Assembly (NCBI RefSeq): GCF_036231905.1
Contig: NZ_JAZARE010000001.1
Span: 434,001-498,000, forward strand
DNA: 64,000 bases
Reading direction: 5' to 3'
Origin: CAMLIZ01 sp036231905
GTDB lineage: Bacteria; Pseudomonadota; Gammaproteobacteria; Burkholderiales; Burkholderiaceae_C
Position 1 is the first letter of the stretch. Every line of letters starts with the position of its first letter. A program made the translations under genes and the position numbers. Under the pieces are notes generated by a model. It was not told the DNA's origin, made no database searches, and saw nothing but the letters and a program-made list of their open reading frames with translations. Positions 24,490-33,295 of the stretch are shown here, piece by piece.

Positions 24490-25331
24490 ACCCTCCGCGC
24501 ACCGTGGCCGAGGCGCTGGCTGCAGCGCGGGCGCTCGGCGTGGAGCGGCTGGACGCGCACCTGCTGCTGTCGCACCTGCTGGCGCGGCCCCGCAGCTGGC
24601 TGCTGGCCCACGGCGAAGACCCGTTGCCGGCGGCGAGCGCAGAAGCGTTCGCGGCGCTGCTGCAGCGACGGGCGGCCGGGGAGCCGCTGGCCTACCTGGT
24701 CGGCGAGCGCGAATTCCATGGCCTGGCGCTGCGGGTGACGCCGGCGGTGCTGGTGCCGCGCCCCGACACCGAAACCCTGGTGGACTGGGCGCTGGAGCTC
24801 CTGCCGCACGGCAGCGTTTCCCCTTCGGAACCGGCTCGCCGGGTCATCGACCTCGGGACCGGCAGCGGCGCCATCGCACTCGCCATCCAGCACCGCCGCC
24901 CGCACGCCGAGGTGCAGGCGGTCGATGTCAGCGAGGCCGCGCTGGCCGTGGCACAAGACAACGCCCGCCGCCTGGCGCTGGACGTGACATTCCAGCGCAG
25001 CGACTGGTGGTCGGCTTTGAAAGGCCAGCGCTTCCACCTGGCCGTGAGCAACCCGCCCTACATCGCGCAAGACGATCCGCATCTGGCCGCCCTGACGCAC
25101 GAGCCGCTGTCCGCCCTCACGCCCGGCGGCAACGGCTTGTTGGCGCTGGAGCAGTTGATCCAGCCCGCCGCCGAGTACCTGCTGCCTGGCGGCTGGCTGC
25201 TGCTGGAACATGGCCATGACCAGGGCAGCGCGGTGCGTGAGCGGCTGCTGGCAGCCGGTTTCCTGGACGTGAGCACCCGCCGGGACATCGAATCGCGGGA
25301 GCGCTGCAGCGGCGGACGCCGGCCCGGCTGA
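24486..25331 (+). CDS. prmC: Release-factor glutamine methyltransferase PrmC
   Basis: SAM-dependent N5-glutamine methyltransferase acting on the GGQ glutamine of release factors. 281 aa from the GTG at 24486, which overlaps the prfA stop; the frame is open much further upstream but only as a prfA shadow. The SAM-binding motif VIDLGTGSGAIALAI is near residues 119-133 and the catalytic NPPY is at 189-192. The N-terminal helical domain ends with EREFHGL. Its overlap with prfA suggests enzyme and substrate are cotranslated. Confidence 0.96.
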   Translation: MNPPRTVAEALAAARALGVERLDAHLLLSHLLARPRSWLLAHGEDPLPAASAEAFAALLQRRAAGEPLAYLVGEREFHGLALRVTPAVLVPRPDTETLVDWALELLPHGSVSPSEPARRVIDLGTGSGAIALAIQHRRPHAEVQAVDVSEAALAVAQDNARRLALDVTFQRSDWWSALKGQRFHLAVSNPPYIAQDDPHLAALTHEPLSALTPGGNGLLALEQLIQPAAEYLLPGGWLLLEHGHDQGSAVRERLLAAGFLDVSTRRDIESRERCSGGRRPG

Positions 25332-25478
25332 GTCGTGGACGCAACGGCCATGACTTTGGCCGCAGAACTGCCGGAAACAGTCTCCACAAAGCGAACCTGG
25401 CGACGTAGCATGGGCTCAAACACAGCTGAAGACGCTGATCACGAACCCTGGCGACACCGCCGGGACAAGGAGGCGACG

Positions 25479-26093
25479 ATGCGCACGCGTTTGTTTCATG
25501 CCGTCCTGGTGCTGCTCGGCTGCACCGCCGGTCCGGTGTGGGCCGATGGCGGGCTCACGGTCGATGCCGACAAGGTGCCCTGGCCCCGCCTGCAGACGCG
25601 GGTCGGCCTGGTCACCACCAACCCGCTGGCGGCGGATGTGGCTTCGGCCAACCCTTATGCCCTGCAAGGTGGGCAGATCCTGGGCGACTACTACTTCAGC
25701 CGCGGGCCCCTGTTCGGCAGCCAGCGCGTGAGCGGCGGCTTCCGCGCCACCAGCGGCTGGCTGCTCAACTCCCATGGTGTGTCCCTCAGCATGCCGGCCG
25801 TGCCACGCCCCGGTGGCGCCTTCACCGTCTCACAGCAGAACACCGCCGGCAATGGCCCGGCCGACCTGGCCGGCGAGGGCGGGCACGCCGCGCCCTACCT
25901 GGGCGTGGGTTACACCGGCTTGTCGCTCAAGGGCGGCTGGGGCTTCACGGCCGACGTGGGGGTGCTGGCGCTCGGCTCCGGCTCCGGCCTGCGGCCGGGC
26001 AAGCTCGGTCTGGGCAATACCAGCCTGGATGAGCAGTGGCGCGACTTCCGCCTCACCCCGGTGCTGCAACTGGGCGTGTCCTACTCGTTCTAA
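25479..26093 (+). CDS. Outer-membrane beta-barrel protein, unknown role
   Basis: A 204-aa exported protein. Start ATG 25479 has a perfect AAGGAGG 5 nt upstream; the frame is open earlier but has no such site. Signal peptide RLFHAVLVLLGCTAGPVWA, cleaved near residue 23. The mature part alternates polar and hydrophobic residues and ends in LGVSYSF, a C-terminal aromatic residue as required for BAM-dependent insertion. It resembles a family of small outer-membrane proteins in Burkholderiales with no assigned function. It stands alone between prmC and grxD; the 147-bp gap before it could hold a promoter, but I see no clear boxes. Confidence 0.7.
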   Translation: MRTRLFHAVLVLLGCTAGPVWADGGLTVDADKVPWPRLQTRVGLVTTNPLAADVASANPYALQGGQILGDYYFSRGPLFGSQRVSGGFRATSGWLLNSHGVSLSMPAVPRPGGAFTVSQQNTAGNGPADLAGEGGHAAPYLGVGYTGLSLKGGWGFTADVGVLALGSGSGLRPGKLGLGNTSLDEQWRDFRLTPVLQLGVSYSF

Positions 26094-26186
26094 GGCTTCG
26101 GCCGCTGCGCGGGCCGGGTGGCATGCGGAATGCCGTATAACTCGCGCATTCCTCGTATTCACCGCCGCAGAGGCGAGACGATCATC

Positions 26187-26507
26187 ATGAGCGACGTGCA
26201 GCAACGTATCGACGACCTGGTCAAGACGAACCGGGTGGTGCTTTTCATGAAGGGTACCGCCCAGTTCCCGATGTGCGGCTTTTCCGGACGCGCCATCCAG
26301 ATCCTGAAGGCCTGCGGTGTCAACGACCTCAAGACGGTGAACGTGCTGGAGGACGAAGAGATCCGCCAGGGCGTGAAGGACTACGCCAACTGGCCGACCA
26401 TCCCTCAGCTCTACGTCAATGGCGAGTTCGTCGGCGGATCGGACATCCTGATGGAGATGTACCAGGCCGGCGAGCTGCAGCAGATGCTGGGCGGCAACGC
26501 CGCATGA
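26187..26507 (+). CDS. grxD: Monothiol glutaredoxin GrxD
   Basis: CGFS-type glutaredoxin, 106 aa, that binds a [2Fe-2S] cluster with glutathione and passes iron-sulfur clusters to target proteins. The CGFS motif is at residues 30-33 (FPMCGFSGRAIQIL), WPTIPQLYVNGEFVGGSDI is near 70-88. I chose ATG 26187, since homologues begin MSDVQQRI; the frame is open 69 nt further but without support. A TATAAC at 26136-26141 may be its -10 box, with no good -35. Confidence 0.95.
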   Translation: MSDVQQRIDDLVKTNRVVLFMKGTAQFPMCGFSGRAIQILKACGVNDLKTVNVLEDEEIRQGVKDYANWPTIPQLYVNGEFVGGSDILMEMYQAGELQQMLGGNAA

Positions 26508-26586
26508 GCCTCGCTCCGCTGTTCGAAGAGGCGAACCGCCCCGCGGCGGGAACACGCGCAGCGCACAGGGTGGCCCGTTGACCATC

Positions 26587-27168
26587 ATGCCGCCCACGGC
26601 GGTGCAGCGCACCGTCGTGGTGGGCATCACCGGCGCCTCGGGCGCGGTGTACGGCGTGCGCCTGCTGGAGCGCCTGCGCGAACTGGGCGCACAAACCCAT
26701 CTGGTGGCCACGCCGGCGGGCGTGCTGAACGTGCATCACGAACTGGGCATGGATCGCAGTGCGCTGGATGCTCTGGCTGATGCGGTCTATGCGCCGGGCG
26801 ACATCGGCGCCTGCATCGCCAGCGGCAGCCATCGCGTGAACGCGATGGTGGTGGCGCCCTGCTCCATGCGCTCGCTGGCGGCGATCGCGCACGGGCTTTC
26901 CGACAACCTGCTCACGCGGGCCGCCGACGTCACGTTGAAGGAGCGCCGCCGCCTGGTGCTCATGGTGCGGGAGACCCCGCTGAACCTGGCGCATCTTCGC
27001 AACATGACCGCGGTGACGGAGATGGGCGGCATCGTCTTCCCGCCGCTGCCGGCGTTCTACAACAAGCCGGAGTCGATCGACGACCTGATCGACGACACCG
27101 TAGAGCGCGTGCTGGACCTCCTGGGCTTCGAGGACGCCCACCCGCTGGAGTGGGAAGGCCTGCGCTAG
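26587..27168 (+). CDS. ubiX: Flavin prenyltransferase UbiX
   Basis: UbiX attaches a dimethylallyl group to FMN, making the prenyl-FMN cofactor of the UbiD decarboxylase in ubiquinone synthesis. About 193 aa. I prefer ATG 26587; a TTG at 26578 is possible. The FMN-binding GITGASGAVYG is near residues 12-22, the VVAPCSMRSLAAIAHGLSDNL motif near 88-108, and RETPLNLAHLRNM near 128. ubiD is not in the window, but ispB, another ubiquinone gene, is about 6 kb away. It converges on slt with a 13-nt gap. Confidence 0.95.
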   Translation: MPPTAVQRTVVVGITGASGAVYGVRLLERLRELGAQTHLVATPAGVLNVHHELGMDRSALDALADAVYAPGDIGACIASGSHRVNAMVVAPCSMRSLAAIAHGLSDNLLTRAADVTLKERRRLVLMVRETPLNLAHLRNMTAVTEMGGIVFPPLPAFYNKPESIDDLIDDTVERVLDLLGFEDAHPLEWEGLR

Positions 27169-27181
27169 GGCGCGGGCCGCT

Positions 27182-27793
27182 TCAAGCTACCCAGCGCTGG
27201 CGCAAACCCAATACCGCGGTGGGGTACTCCGCCCGCCCGCGGCTGCCGTTGTAGCGGCCGAGCGCCAGGAAAAGGTCACCCTTTTCGCGTTCCAGGTAGT
27301 GGCGCAGGATCACGCAGCCGAAGCGCAGGTTGGTCTGGGTATGGAACAACTTGGACGGATCACCGTCGCCGATCAGCTTGGACCAGAACGGCATCACCTG
27401 CATGTAGCCGCGCGCGCCCACGGAGCTGATGGCGTACTTGCGAAAACCGCTTTCCATCTGGATCAGGCCCAGCACCAGCGCAGGCTCCAGGCCGGCGCGC
27501 TTGCTTTCGTACCACACCGTTTCCAGGAACTCCAGCCGCGTCTGGGCCTCCTTGGCCAGGCGCTTCATGCGCTCGCTCTGGGTACCCAGCCAACGCAGGT
27601 AGCTCAGGCGGTGGTCGAGTTCGTCGAACACCGGCTTGGGCGGGCCGTCGCTGGCGATGGCCGCGGCCAGCGCAGAGCGCACCGAATCGGCCAGCGGCTC
27701 TTCCACCTGGCCGCCGGCATGGGCCGGCATGCCGGCGCCGATCAAAGGGACACCGATGGCCGCAGACAGCAAGCGGCGACGGGACAAGCTCAT
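27182..27793 (-). CDS. Lytic transglycosylase with possible Tat signal
   Basis: SLT-type murein transglycosylase of 203 aa, cutting the MurNAc-GlcNAc bond of peptidoglycan in the periplasm. The catalytic glutamate is E114 in IQMESGFRKYAISSVGARGYMQVMPFW-like sequence (motifs ES, GxxGxMQxMP). Residues 1-27 begin MSLSRRRLLSAAIG, which fits the twin-arginine pattern SRRxLL followed by a mild hydrophobic core and AHA cleavage, so Tat export is possible. The ATG overlaps the proS stop by 4 nt, so it is translationally coupled to proS. Confidence 0.88.
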   Translation of the reverse strand: MSLSRRRLLSAAIGVPLIGAGMPAHAGGQVEEPLADSVRSALAAAIASDGPPKPVFDELDHRLSYLRWLGTQSERMKRLAKEAQTRLEFLETVWYESKRAGLEPALVLGLIQMESGFRKYAISSVGARGYMQVMPFWSKLIGDGDPSKLFHTQTNLRFGCVILRHYLEREKGDLFLALGRYNGSRGRAEYPTAVLGLRQRWVA

Positions 27794-29535
27794 GATGCCA
27801 ATCGACTTCCAACAAAACTGACGATGTCACCCACGGCGACCGAGGTGGCCTGCGCATCGCGCCGGCCCTGGTATTCCAGCTTGCCTTCCTTCAGGCCGCG
27901 GTCGGAGATGACCACGCGGTGCGGCACGCCCACCAGCTCCCAGTCGGCGAACATGGCGCCCGGGCGCTCGCCGCGGTCGTCCAGCATCACGTCGATGCCA
28001 CTGGCGGCCAGCTCGTCGTGCAGGCGGTCGGCCGCTGCCTTCACGTCCGCATTGCGGTCGTAGCCGATGGGGCACACCACCACGGTGAAAGGCGCGATCG
28101 CGGCCGGCCACACGATGCCGCGCTCGTCATGGTTCTGCTCGATCGCCGCACCCAGGATGCGCGTGACGCCAATGCCGAAGCAGCCCATCTGGAGCAGCTG
28201 CGGCTTGCCGTTCTCGTCGAGGTAGGTCGCGTTCATGTCCTTGCTGTACTTGCTGCCGAGGAGGAACACATGCCCCACCTCGATGCCGCGCTGGATCGCC
28301 AGCACGCCCTTGCCGTCAGGCGACGGATCACCGGCGACCACGTTTCGGATGTCGGCCACTTCATCGGGCTCGGGCAGGTCGCGCCCCCAGTTGACGCCGG
28401 TGAAGTGGAAATCCGCGTCGTTGGCGCCGCAGACGAAGTCGCTCATGTTCGCCACCGTGCGGTCGGCGATCACCTTCACCGGCTTGCGGGTGGCTATGGG
28501 CCCCAGGTATCCCGGTTTGCAGCCGAAATGGTCCTCGATTTCGGCCCCGGTTGCGAAGCGAAAACCGGCCTTAAAACCGTGCAATTTTCCCGTTTTGACT
28601 TCGTTCAACTCATGGTCGCCCCGCACAAGGAGCAGCCAGACGGTGGTTTTGGCGACGTCACCCTTGTCGTTTTTCTCGTCGGTGGCCAAAACCAGCGACT
28701 TCACCGTGCGCTCCAGCGGCAGGCCCAGCAGGGCGGCCACGTCCTCGCAAGTGCTCTTGCCCGGGGTGGGCGCCTTGGTGAGTGGCTCCTTCGCGATGGC
28801 GCGCGCAGAAATCAAAGGCAGCGCCTCGGCGAGCTCGATATTGGCCGCGAAATCGCTCGTCGGGCAGTAGACGATGGCGTCCTCGCCGGTGTCGGCAATC
28901 ACCTGGAACTCGTGCGAAGCATCGCCGCCGATGGCGCCGGTGTCCGCCGCCACCGCGCGGTACTGCAAGCCCATGCGGTCGAAGATGGCGCAGTAGGCGT
29001 CGTACATGCGCTGGTAGCTCAGGCGGGCGGATTCCAGGTCGCGGTCGAAGGAATACGCGTCCTTCATCGTGAACTCACGCCCGCGCATCACGCCGAAGCG
29101 CGGCCGACGCTCGTCGCGGAACTTGGTCTGGATGTGATAGAAGTTGCGCGGCAGCTGGCGATAGCTGCGCAGCTCCTGCCGGGCGATGTCGGTGATCACC
29201 TCTTCGCTGGTCGGCTGGATGATGAAGTCGCGCTCATGCCGGTCCTTCACGCGCAGCAGCTCCGGCCCCATCTTCTCGAAGCGGCCGGTTTCCTGCCACA
29301 GCTCGGCCGGCTGCACCACCGGCATCAGCAGCTCCACGGCGCCGGCGCGGTTCATCTCCTCGCGGATGATGTTTTCCACCTTGCGGATCACCCGCAAGCC
29401 CATCGGCATGTAGGTGTAGATGCCGGCGCCCAGCCGCTTGATCATGCCGGCCCGCATCATGAGCTTGTGGCTCGTGATTTCCGCGTCGGCGGGGGCTTCC
29501 TTGAGGGTGGAGATGAAGAACTGGGTTGCTTTCAT
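27790..29535 (-). CDS. proS: Prolyl-tRNA synthetase
   Basis: Class-II aminoacyl-tRNA synthetase charging tRNA-Pro, 581 aa. I chose ATG 29535 (MKATQFFISTLKEAP), the conserved start; the frame opens 5 codons earlier. It is the bacterial long form with a central editing (INS) domain at about 230-400, between class-II motif 2 (FRDERRPRFGVMRGREFTMKDAYSF near 140) and motif 3 (GIGVTRILGAAIEQNHDERG near 440). It is divergent from rppH and coupled to the downstream slt gene. A tRNA-Pro gene also lies in this window, at 34353. Confidence 0.97.
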   Translation of the reverse strand: MKATQFFISTLKEAPADAEITSHKLMMRAGMIKRLGAGIYTYMPMGLRVIRKVENIIREEMNRAGAVELLMPVVQPAELWQETGRFEKMGPELLRVKDRHERDFIIQPTSEEVITDIARQELRSYRQLPRNFYHIQTKFRDERRPRFGVMRGREFTMKDAYSFDRDLESARLSYQRMYDAYCAIFDRMGLQYRAVAADTGAIGGDASHEFQVIADTGEDAIVYCPTSDFAANIELAEALPLISARAIAKEPLTKAPTPGKSTCEDVAALLGLPLERTVKSLVLATDEKNDKGDVAKTTVWLLLVRGDHELNEVKTGKLHGFKAGFRFATGAEIEDHFGCKPGYLGPIATRKPVKVIADRTVANMSDFVCGANDADFHFTGVNWGRDLPEPDEVADIRNVVAGDPSPDGKGVLAIQRGIEVGHVFLLGSKYSKDMNATYLDENGKPQLLQMGCFGIGVTRILGAAIEQNHDERGIVWPAAIAPFTVVVCPIGYDRNADVKAAADRLHDELAASGIDVMLDDRGERPGAMFADWELVGVPHRVVISDRGLKEGKLEYQGRRDAQATSVAVGDIVSFVGSRLAS

Positions 29536-29589
29536 GGTGCTGGCCCGCACCGGTCAGCCCACCCGGAGGTCGGGGCAGGGAAAGCGAGC

Positions 29590-29620
29590 TTGAAGCCCCC
29601 CGTCACACCGGTGCAATAAT
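29590..29620 (+). promoter_or_regulatory. Candidate rppH promoter
   Basis: TTGAAG (29590-29595) and AATAAT (29615-29620) with a 19-nt spacer, in the proS/rppH divergent gap, 30 nt before the rppH ATG. The spacing is long for sigma70, so this is only a candidate. Confidence 0.3.
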
Positions 29621-29649
29621 GATTTCAGTTCAAAAATTGGGGTCCGATT

Positions 29650-30231
29650 ATGCTCGACCGTGAAGGCTTCCGGCCGAACGTCGGCATCATCCTGCTCAAC
29701 TCCCGGAACCAGGTGTTCTGGGGCAAGCGGCTGCGCACCCATTCGTGGCAGTTCCCGCAGGGCGGCATCAAGCACGGCGAAACGCCGGAGCAGGCCATGT
29801 ACCGCGAGCTTCACGAGGAAGTGGGGCTGCTGCCGGAGCATGTGCGCATTCTGGCGCGCACGCGCGACTGGCTGCGCTACGAGGTTCCGGAGCATTTCAT
29901 CCGGCGCGACGCCCGCGGCCACTACAAGGGCCAAAAACAGATCTGGTTCCTGTTGAAGCTGATGGGCCGCGACAGCGACATGAACCTGCGCGCCACCGAC
30001 CATCCCGAGTTCGACGCCTGGCGCTGGAACGACTACTGGGTTCCGCTGGACGTGGTGATCGAGTTCAAGCGCGGGGTGTACCAGATGGCGCTCACCGAGC
30101 TCGCGCGCTTCCTGCCGCGGGTGAACCACCACAACCGCTACCTGCGCTCCGGCATGCGGCCGCACCGGCACGACGACGAAGAGGCCGACACACAGGACGG
30201 CGACCCGGCGCAGCACACTCGCGCGGGTTGA
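29650..30231 (+). CDS. rppH: RNA pyrophosphohydrolase RppH
   Basis: Nudix hydrolase that removes pyrophosphate from the 5' end of transcripts and so opens them to RNase E decay. 193 aa. The Nudix box runs from G38 to about L60 (GGIKHGETPEQAMYRELHEE), after the conserved MLDREGFRPNVGIILLN start and WQFPQGGI. The last 35 residues are His/Asp-rich and poorly conserved, as in other beta-proteobacterial RppH. It lies divergent from proS and convergent with proB. Confidence 0.95.
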   Translation: MLDREGFRPNVGIILLNSRNQVFWGKRLRTHSWQFPQGGIKHGETPEQAMYRELHEEVGLLPEHVRILARTRDWLRYEVPEHFIRRDARGHYKGQKQIWFLLKLMGRDSDMNLRATDHPEFDAWRWNDYWVPLDVVIEFKRGVYQMALTELARFLPRVNHHNRYLRSGMRPHRHDDEEADTQDGDPAQHTRAG

Positions 30232-30252
30232 GCAGTGGCTCCCTCGTGATCG

Positions 30253-31371
30253 CTATGCGAGCACGAGGTTGTCGCGATGGATCATCTCCGGCTCCGCCGC
30301 GTAACCCAGCAAGCGGTTGATCTCGCTGGACGCATGCCGGGCAATCAGCCGAGCCTCCGCGCTGGAGTAGTTGGCCAGGCCACGCGCCACTTCCATGCCC
30401 GCGGCGCTGCGCACCGCGATGACGTCGCCACGGTGGAAGTCGCCTTGCACCTCCACCATGCCGATGGGCAGCAGGCTCTTGCCCTCGCCGCGCAGCTTCT
30501 GCACTGCGCCGTCGTCAATCAGCACGCTGCCGCGCAGCTGAAGGTGGTCGGCCATCCATTGCTTGCGCGCCGCGAGCTTCTGCGTGGCCGCGGTCAGGGC
30601 AGTGCCGATGGACTCGCCGGCCGCCAGCCGAACCAGCACGTCCGGCTCGCGCCCCCAGGCGATCACGGTGCTGGCGCCGCTGCCCGCGGCGCGCTTGGCG
30701 GCCAGCACCTTGGTGATCATGCCGCCGCGGCCAATGCTCGAGCCGGCGCCGCCGGCCATCTGCTCCAGCTCCGGCGTGCCGGCCACCGCCTCATGGATGA
30801 AACGGGCGCCAGGGTCCTTGCGCGGGTCGGCCGAATACAGGCCCTTCTGGTCGGTCAGGATCACCAGCGCATCGGCTTCCACCAGGTTGGCGACCAGGGC
30901 GCCCAGGGTGTCGTTGTCACCGAACTTGATCTCGTCGTTGACCACGGTGTCGTTCTCGTTGATGACCGGAATCACCTTCAGCGACAGCAGCGTCAGCAGG
31001 GTGGAGCGTGCGTTGAGGTACCGCTCCCGGTCGGCCAGGTCGGCATGCGTGAGCAGCACCTGCGCGCTGTGCAGGCCTTGTTCGCTCAGCTTGCTCTCGT
31101 ACATCCGCGCCAGCCCCATCTGGCCCACCGCAGCGGCCGCCTGCAGCTCGTGCAGCTCCTTGGGCCGCGACGACCAGCCCAGGCGTTTCATGCCTTCGGC
31201 GATGGCACCGCTGGAGACCATCACCACCTCACGCCCCTGCGCCGCCAATGCGGCCAACTGGCGGCACCAGTTGCCGATGGCCTCGGCGTCCACCCCCCGG
31301 CCTTCATTGGTGACCAGGCTGGAGCCGACCTTGACGACAATGCGCCGGGCCGGCTTGAGCACCTCAGCCAT
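30253..31371 (-). CDS. proB: Glutamate 5-kinase ProB
   Basis: Phosphorylates glutamate in the first step of proline synthesis. 372 aa from ATG 31371, 8 nt inside the end of obgE; the frame opens 31 codons earlier without homology. Amino-acid kinase domain at 1-260 (IVVKVGSSLVTNEGRG near residue 11; INENDTVVNDEIKFGDNDTLGA near 145) and a C-terminal PUA domain from about 280. Feedback inhibition by proline is usual in this family. Its overlap with obgE is the typical beta-proteobacterial rplU-rpmA-obg-proB order. Confidence 0.96.
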   Translation of the reverse strand: MAEVLKPARRIVVKVGSSLVTNEGRGVDAEAIGNWCRQLAALAAQGREVVMVSSGAIAEGMKRLGWSSRPKELHELQAAAAVGQMGLARMYESKLSEQGLHSAQVLLTHADLADRERYLNARSTLLTLLSLKVIPVINENDTVVNDEIKFGDNDTLGALVANLVEADALVILTDQKGLYSADPRKDPGARFIHEAVAGTPELEQMAGGAGSSIGRGGMITKVLAAKRAAGSGASTVIAWGREPDVLVRLAAGESIGTALTAATQKLAARKQWMADHLQLRGSVLIDDGAVQKLRGEGKSLLPIGMVEVQGDFHRGDVIAVRSAAGMEVARGLANYSSAEARLIARHASSEINRLLGYAAEPEMIHRDNLVLA

Positions 31372-32443
31372 TCGCCGCTCCGTCGGTGGCCCCCGGGGTA
31401 TCGAAGCGCGGGTCCACGTCCGGCTCTTCATGCTGGAAGGTGGCCACATGCTCCCAGATCGCACGGATCAGCGGCTCCAGGCCGTCACGGGTGAGCGCGG
31501 AGATCTGGAACACCGGCCCCTTCCACTTGAAGCGCTTGATGAAGTCCTTCACCCGCTTCTCGCGCTCCTCGGCGGGCACCATGTCCAGCTTGTTGAGCAC
31601 CACCCAGCGCGGCTTTTCGTGCAGGCTCTCGTCGTACTTCTTCAGCTCGGCAACGATCGCCTTGGCCTGCTGCACCGGATCGACGCTGTCGTCGAAGGGC
31701 GCCATGTCGATCACGTGCAGAAGCAGCCGCGTGCGTTGCAGGTGGCGCAGGAACAAGTGCCCCAGGCCGGCGCCCTCGGCCGCGCCCTCGATCAGGCCGG
31801 GCAGGTCGGCGACCACGAAGCTGCGCTCGGGACCCACGCGCACCACGCCCAGCTGCGGATGCAAAGTGGTGAACGGATAGTCGGCAATCTTCGGCCGGGC
31901 GTTCGATACCGCGGTGATCAGCGTGGACTTGCCCGCGTTCGGCATGCCTAGCAGCCCCACGTCGGCCAGCACGCGCAGCTCCAGCTTCAGCTTCTTGTGC
32001 TCGCCGGGCCAGCCGGGTGTCTTCTGCCGCGGCGCGCGGTTGGTGCTGCTCTTGAAGTGCATGTTGCCGAAGCCGCCATCGCCGCCCTTGGCGATCAGCA
32101 CTTTTTCGCCCGGCACCAGCAGTTCGGCGATCACCTGGTTGGTGTCCAGGTCGGTGATGATGGTGCCCACCGGCATGCGCAGCACGATGTCGTCGGCCGC
32201 TGCGCCGAACTGGTCGGAGCCGCGCCCGTGCTCGCCGTTGCGGGCCTCGTGGCGGCGCGCATAGCGATAGTCGATCAGGGTGTTGAGGTTGCGGTCGGCC
32301 ACGGCGTACACGCTGCCGCCGCGCCCGCCGTCGCCGCCATTGGGCCCGCCGAAGGGGATGAACTTTTCGCGGCGGAAGCTCACGCAACCAGCTCCGCCGT
32401 CACCGGCGGCCACGTCGATGGTGGCTTCGTCTACGAATTTCAT
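31364..32443 (-). CDS. obgE: GTPase Obg/CgtA
   Basis: Ribosome-associated GTPase, involved in 50S maturation and stress control. 359 aa. Glycine-rich Obg fold at 1-158 (KFVDEATIDVAAGDGGAGC at the start), G domain with P-loop GMPNAGKS at 166-173, DLPGLIEGA (G3) and NKLDMV (G4). The C-terminal tail is short, with acidic residues. It follows rpmA after a 74-bp gap that contains a terminator-like hairpin. Confidence 0.97.
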   Translation of the reverse strand: MKFVDEATIDVAAGDGGAGCVSFRREKFIPFGGPNGGDGGRGGSVYAVADRNLNTLIDYRYARRHEARNGEHGRGSDQFGAAADDIVLRMPVGTIITDLDTNQVIAELLVPGEKVLIAKGGDGGFGNMHFKSSTNRAPRQKTPGWPGEHKKLKLELRVLADVGLLGMPNAGKSTLITAVSNARPKIADYPFTTLHPQLGVVRVGPERSFVVADLPGLIEGAAEGAGLGHLFLRHLQRTRLLLHVIDMAPFDDSVDPVQQAKAIVAELKKYDESLHEKPRWVVLNKLDMVPAEEREKRVKDFIKRFKWKGPVFQISALTRDGLEPLIRAIWEHVATFQHEEPDVDPRFDTPGATDGAANG

Positions 32444-32467
32444 GATGGGGCGATCTTAGAACGTTAC

Positions 32468-32497
32468 AAAGCAAAACCCCGGCGCGCGGCCGGGGTT
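32468..32497 (-). terminator. Terminator or attenuator between rpmA and obgE
   Basis: On the minus strand AACCCCGG (32497-32490) pairs with CCGGGGTT (32482-32475) over a 7-nt loop, and the transcript continues with TTTTGCTTTG. It lies 20 nt after the rpmA stop. It looks like a rho-independent terminator with a broken U run, so it may end part of the ribosomal-protein transcripts and let part through to obgE-proB. Confidence 0.7.
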
Positions 32498-32517
32498 CGC
32501 TGGGGAGCGACGAACGT

Positions 32518-32775
32518 TCAGACCGGCGTGACGAACACGGTCTGGCGGTTCAGCGAGCCCTTGGTGGCAAAGGACACCGTGCCGTCGACAAGTGCGAACA
32601 GCGAGTGGTCCTTGCCCATGCCGACATTGGTGCCGGCGTGGAACTTGGTGCCGCGCTGGCGCACGATGATCGAGCCGGCCGAGATGGTCTGGCCGCCGAA
32701 CACCTTGACGCCCAGCATCTTGGGTTGAGAGTCGCGGCCGTTCCGGGTGGAACCGCCGCCTTTTTTCTGTGCCAT
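32518..32775 (-). CDS. rpmA: 50S ribosomal protein L27
   Basis: L27, 85 aa, part of the peptidyl-transferase neighbourhood of the large subunit. The N-terminus MAQKKGGGSTRNGRDSQ needs no processing and the conserved GGQTISAGSIIVRQRGTKFH follows. It lies 35 nt downstream of rplU. A hairpin follows the stop codon. Confidence 0.98.
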   Translation of the reverse strand: MAQKKGGGSTRNGRDSQPKMLGVKVFGGQTISAGSIIVRQRGTKFHAGTNVGMGKDHSLFALVDGTVSFATKGSLNRQTVFVTPV

Positions 32776-32810
32776 GGTGGATTAACTCCTGAAATGCGAG
32801 CCGTGCCGCT

Positions 32811-33122
32811 TTAGACGTTGACCGCGCTGATCTGCAGCTCGGTGAAGTTTTGGCGGTGGCCCTGGCGCTTCTGATAGTGCTTGCGACGGCGCATCTTGAA
32901 GATGCGCACCTTGTCGTGCCTGCCATGCGCCACCACCGTGGCCTTGACGATCGCGCCGGCAACCAAGGGAGCCCCGATCTTGAAGTCCGAGCCGTCTACG
33001 ACAGCCAGCACCTGGTCGATCTCGATCTCTTGGCCCACGTCCGCAGCAATCTGTTCTACCTTGATCTTTTCGCCGGCTGCAACCTTGTATTGCTTGCCAC
33101 CGGTTTTTATGACCGCGTACAT
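32811..33122 (-). CDS. rplU: 50S ribosomal protein L21
   Basis: L21, 103 aa, starting MYAVIKTGGKQYKV at ATG 33122; the frame opens 30 codons earlier without homology. AAAGG lies 6 nt upstream of the start on the minus strand. The C-terminal YQKRQGHRQNFTELQISAV is typical. A possible -10 (TAGAAT on the minus strand, 33198-33193) lies about 70 nt upstream, facing ispB; no good -35 was found. Confidence 0.97.
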   Translation of the reverse strand: MYAVIKTGGKQYKVAAGEKIKVEQIAADVGQEIEIDQVLAVVDGSDFKIGAPLVAGAIVKATVVAHGRHDKVRIFKMRRRKHYQKRQGHRQNFTELQISAVNV

Positions 33123-33260
33123 ATGTGACCTTTCATGTGAACTTGCTCCGCGCGCTGACCCGAACTGCAGGCCAAAAGACGCAGAGCCCGACATTCTAGC
33201 ACGTGCGGGCAACCATGCGAAATCGCGCCTGGACGCGCCGGCACGGGGGCCCGGCGTTTC

Positions 33261-33266
33261 TATAAT
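33261..33266 (+). promoter_or_regulatory. -10 box upstream of ispB
   Basis: Perfect TATAAT 29 nt before the ispB GTG, within the divergent rplU/ispB gap. The expected -35 position (33238-33243) is GC-rich and does not match TTGACA, so an activator may be needed or the site is fortuitous. Confidence 0.4.
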
Positions 33267-33295
33267 CGACGACCCTCACGGAACCCTCGTCCAGC

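Noticed and set aside
26136..26141. TATAAC as a grxD promoter
   Set aside because: No acceptable -35 at the right distance; kept only as a remark in the grxD entry.
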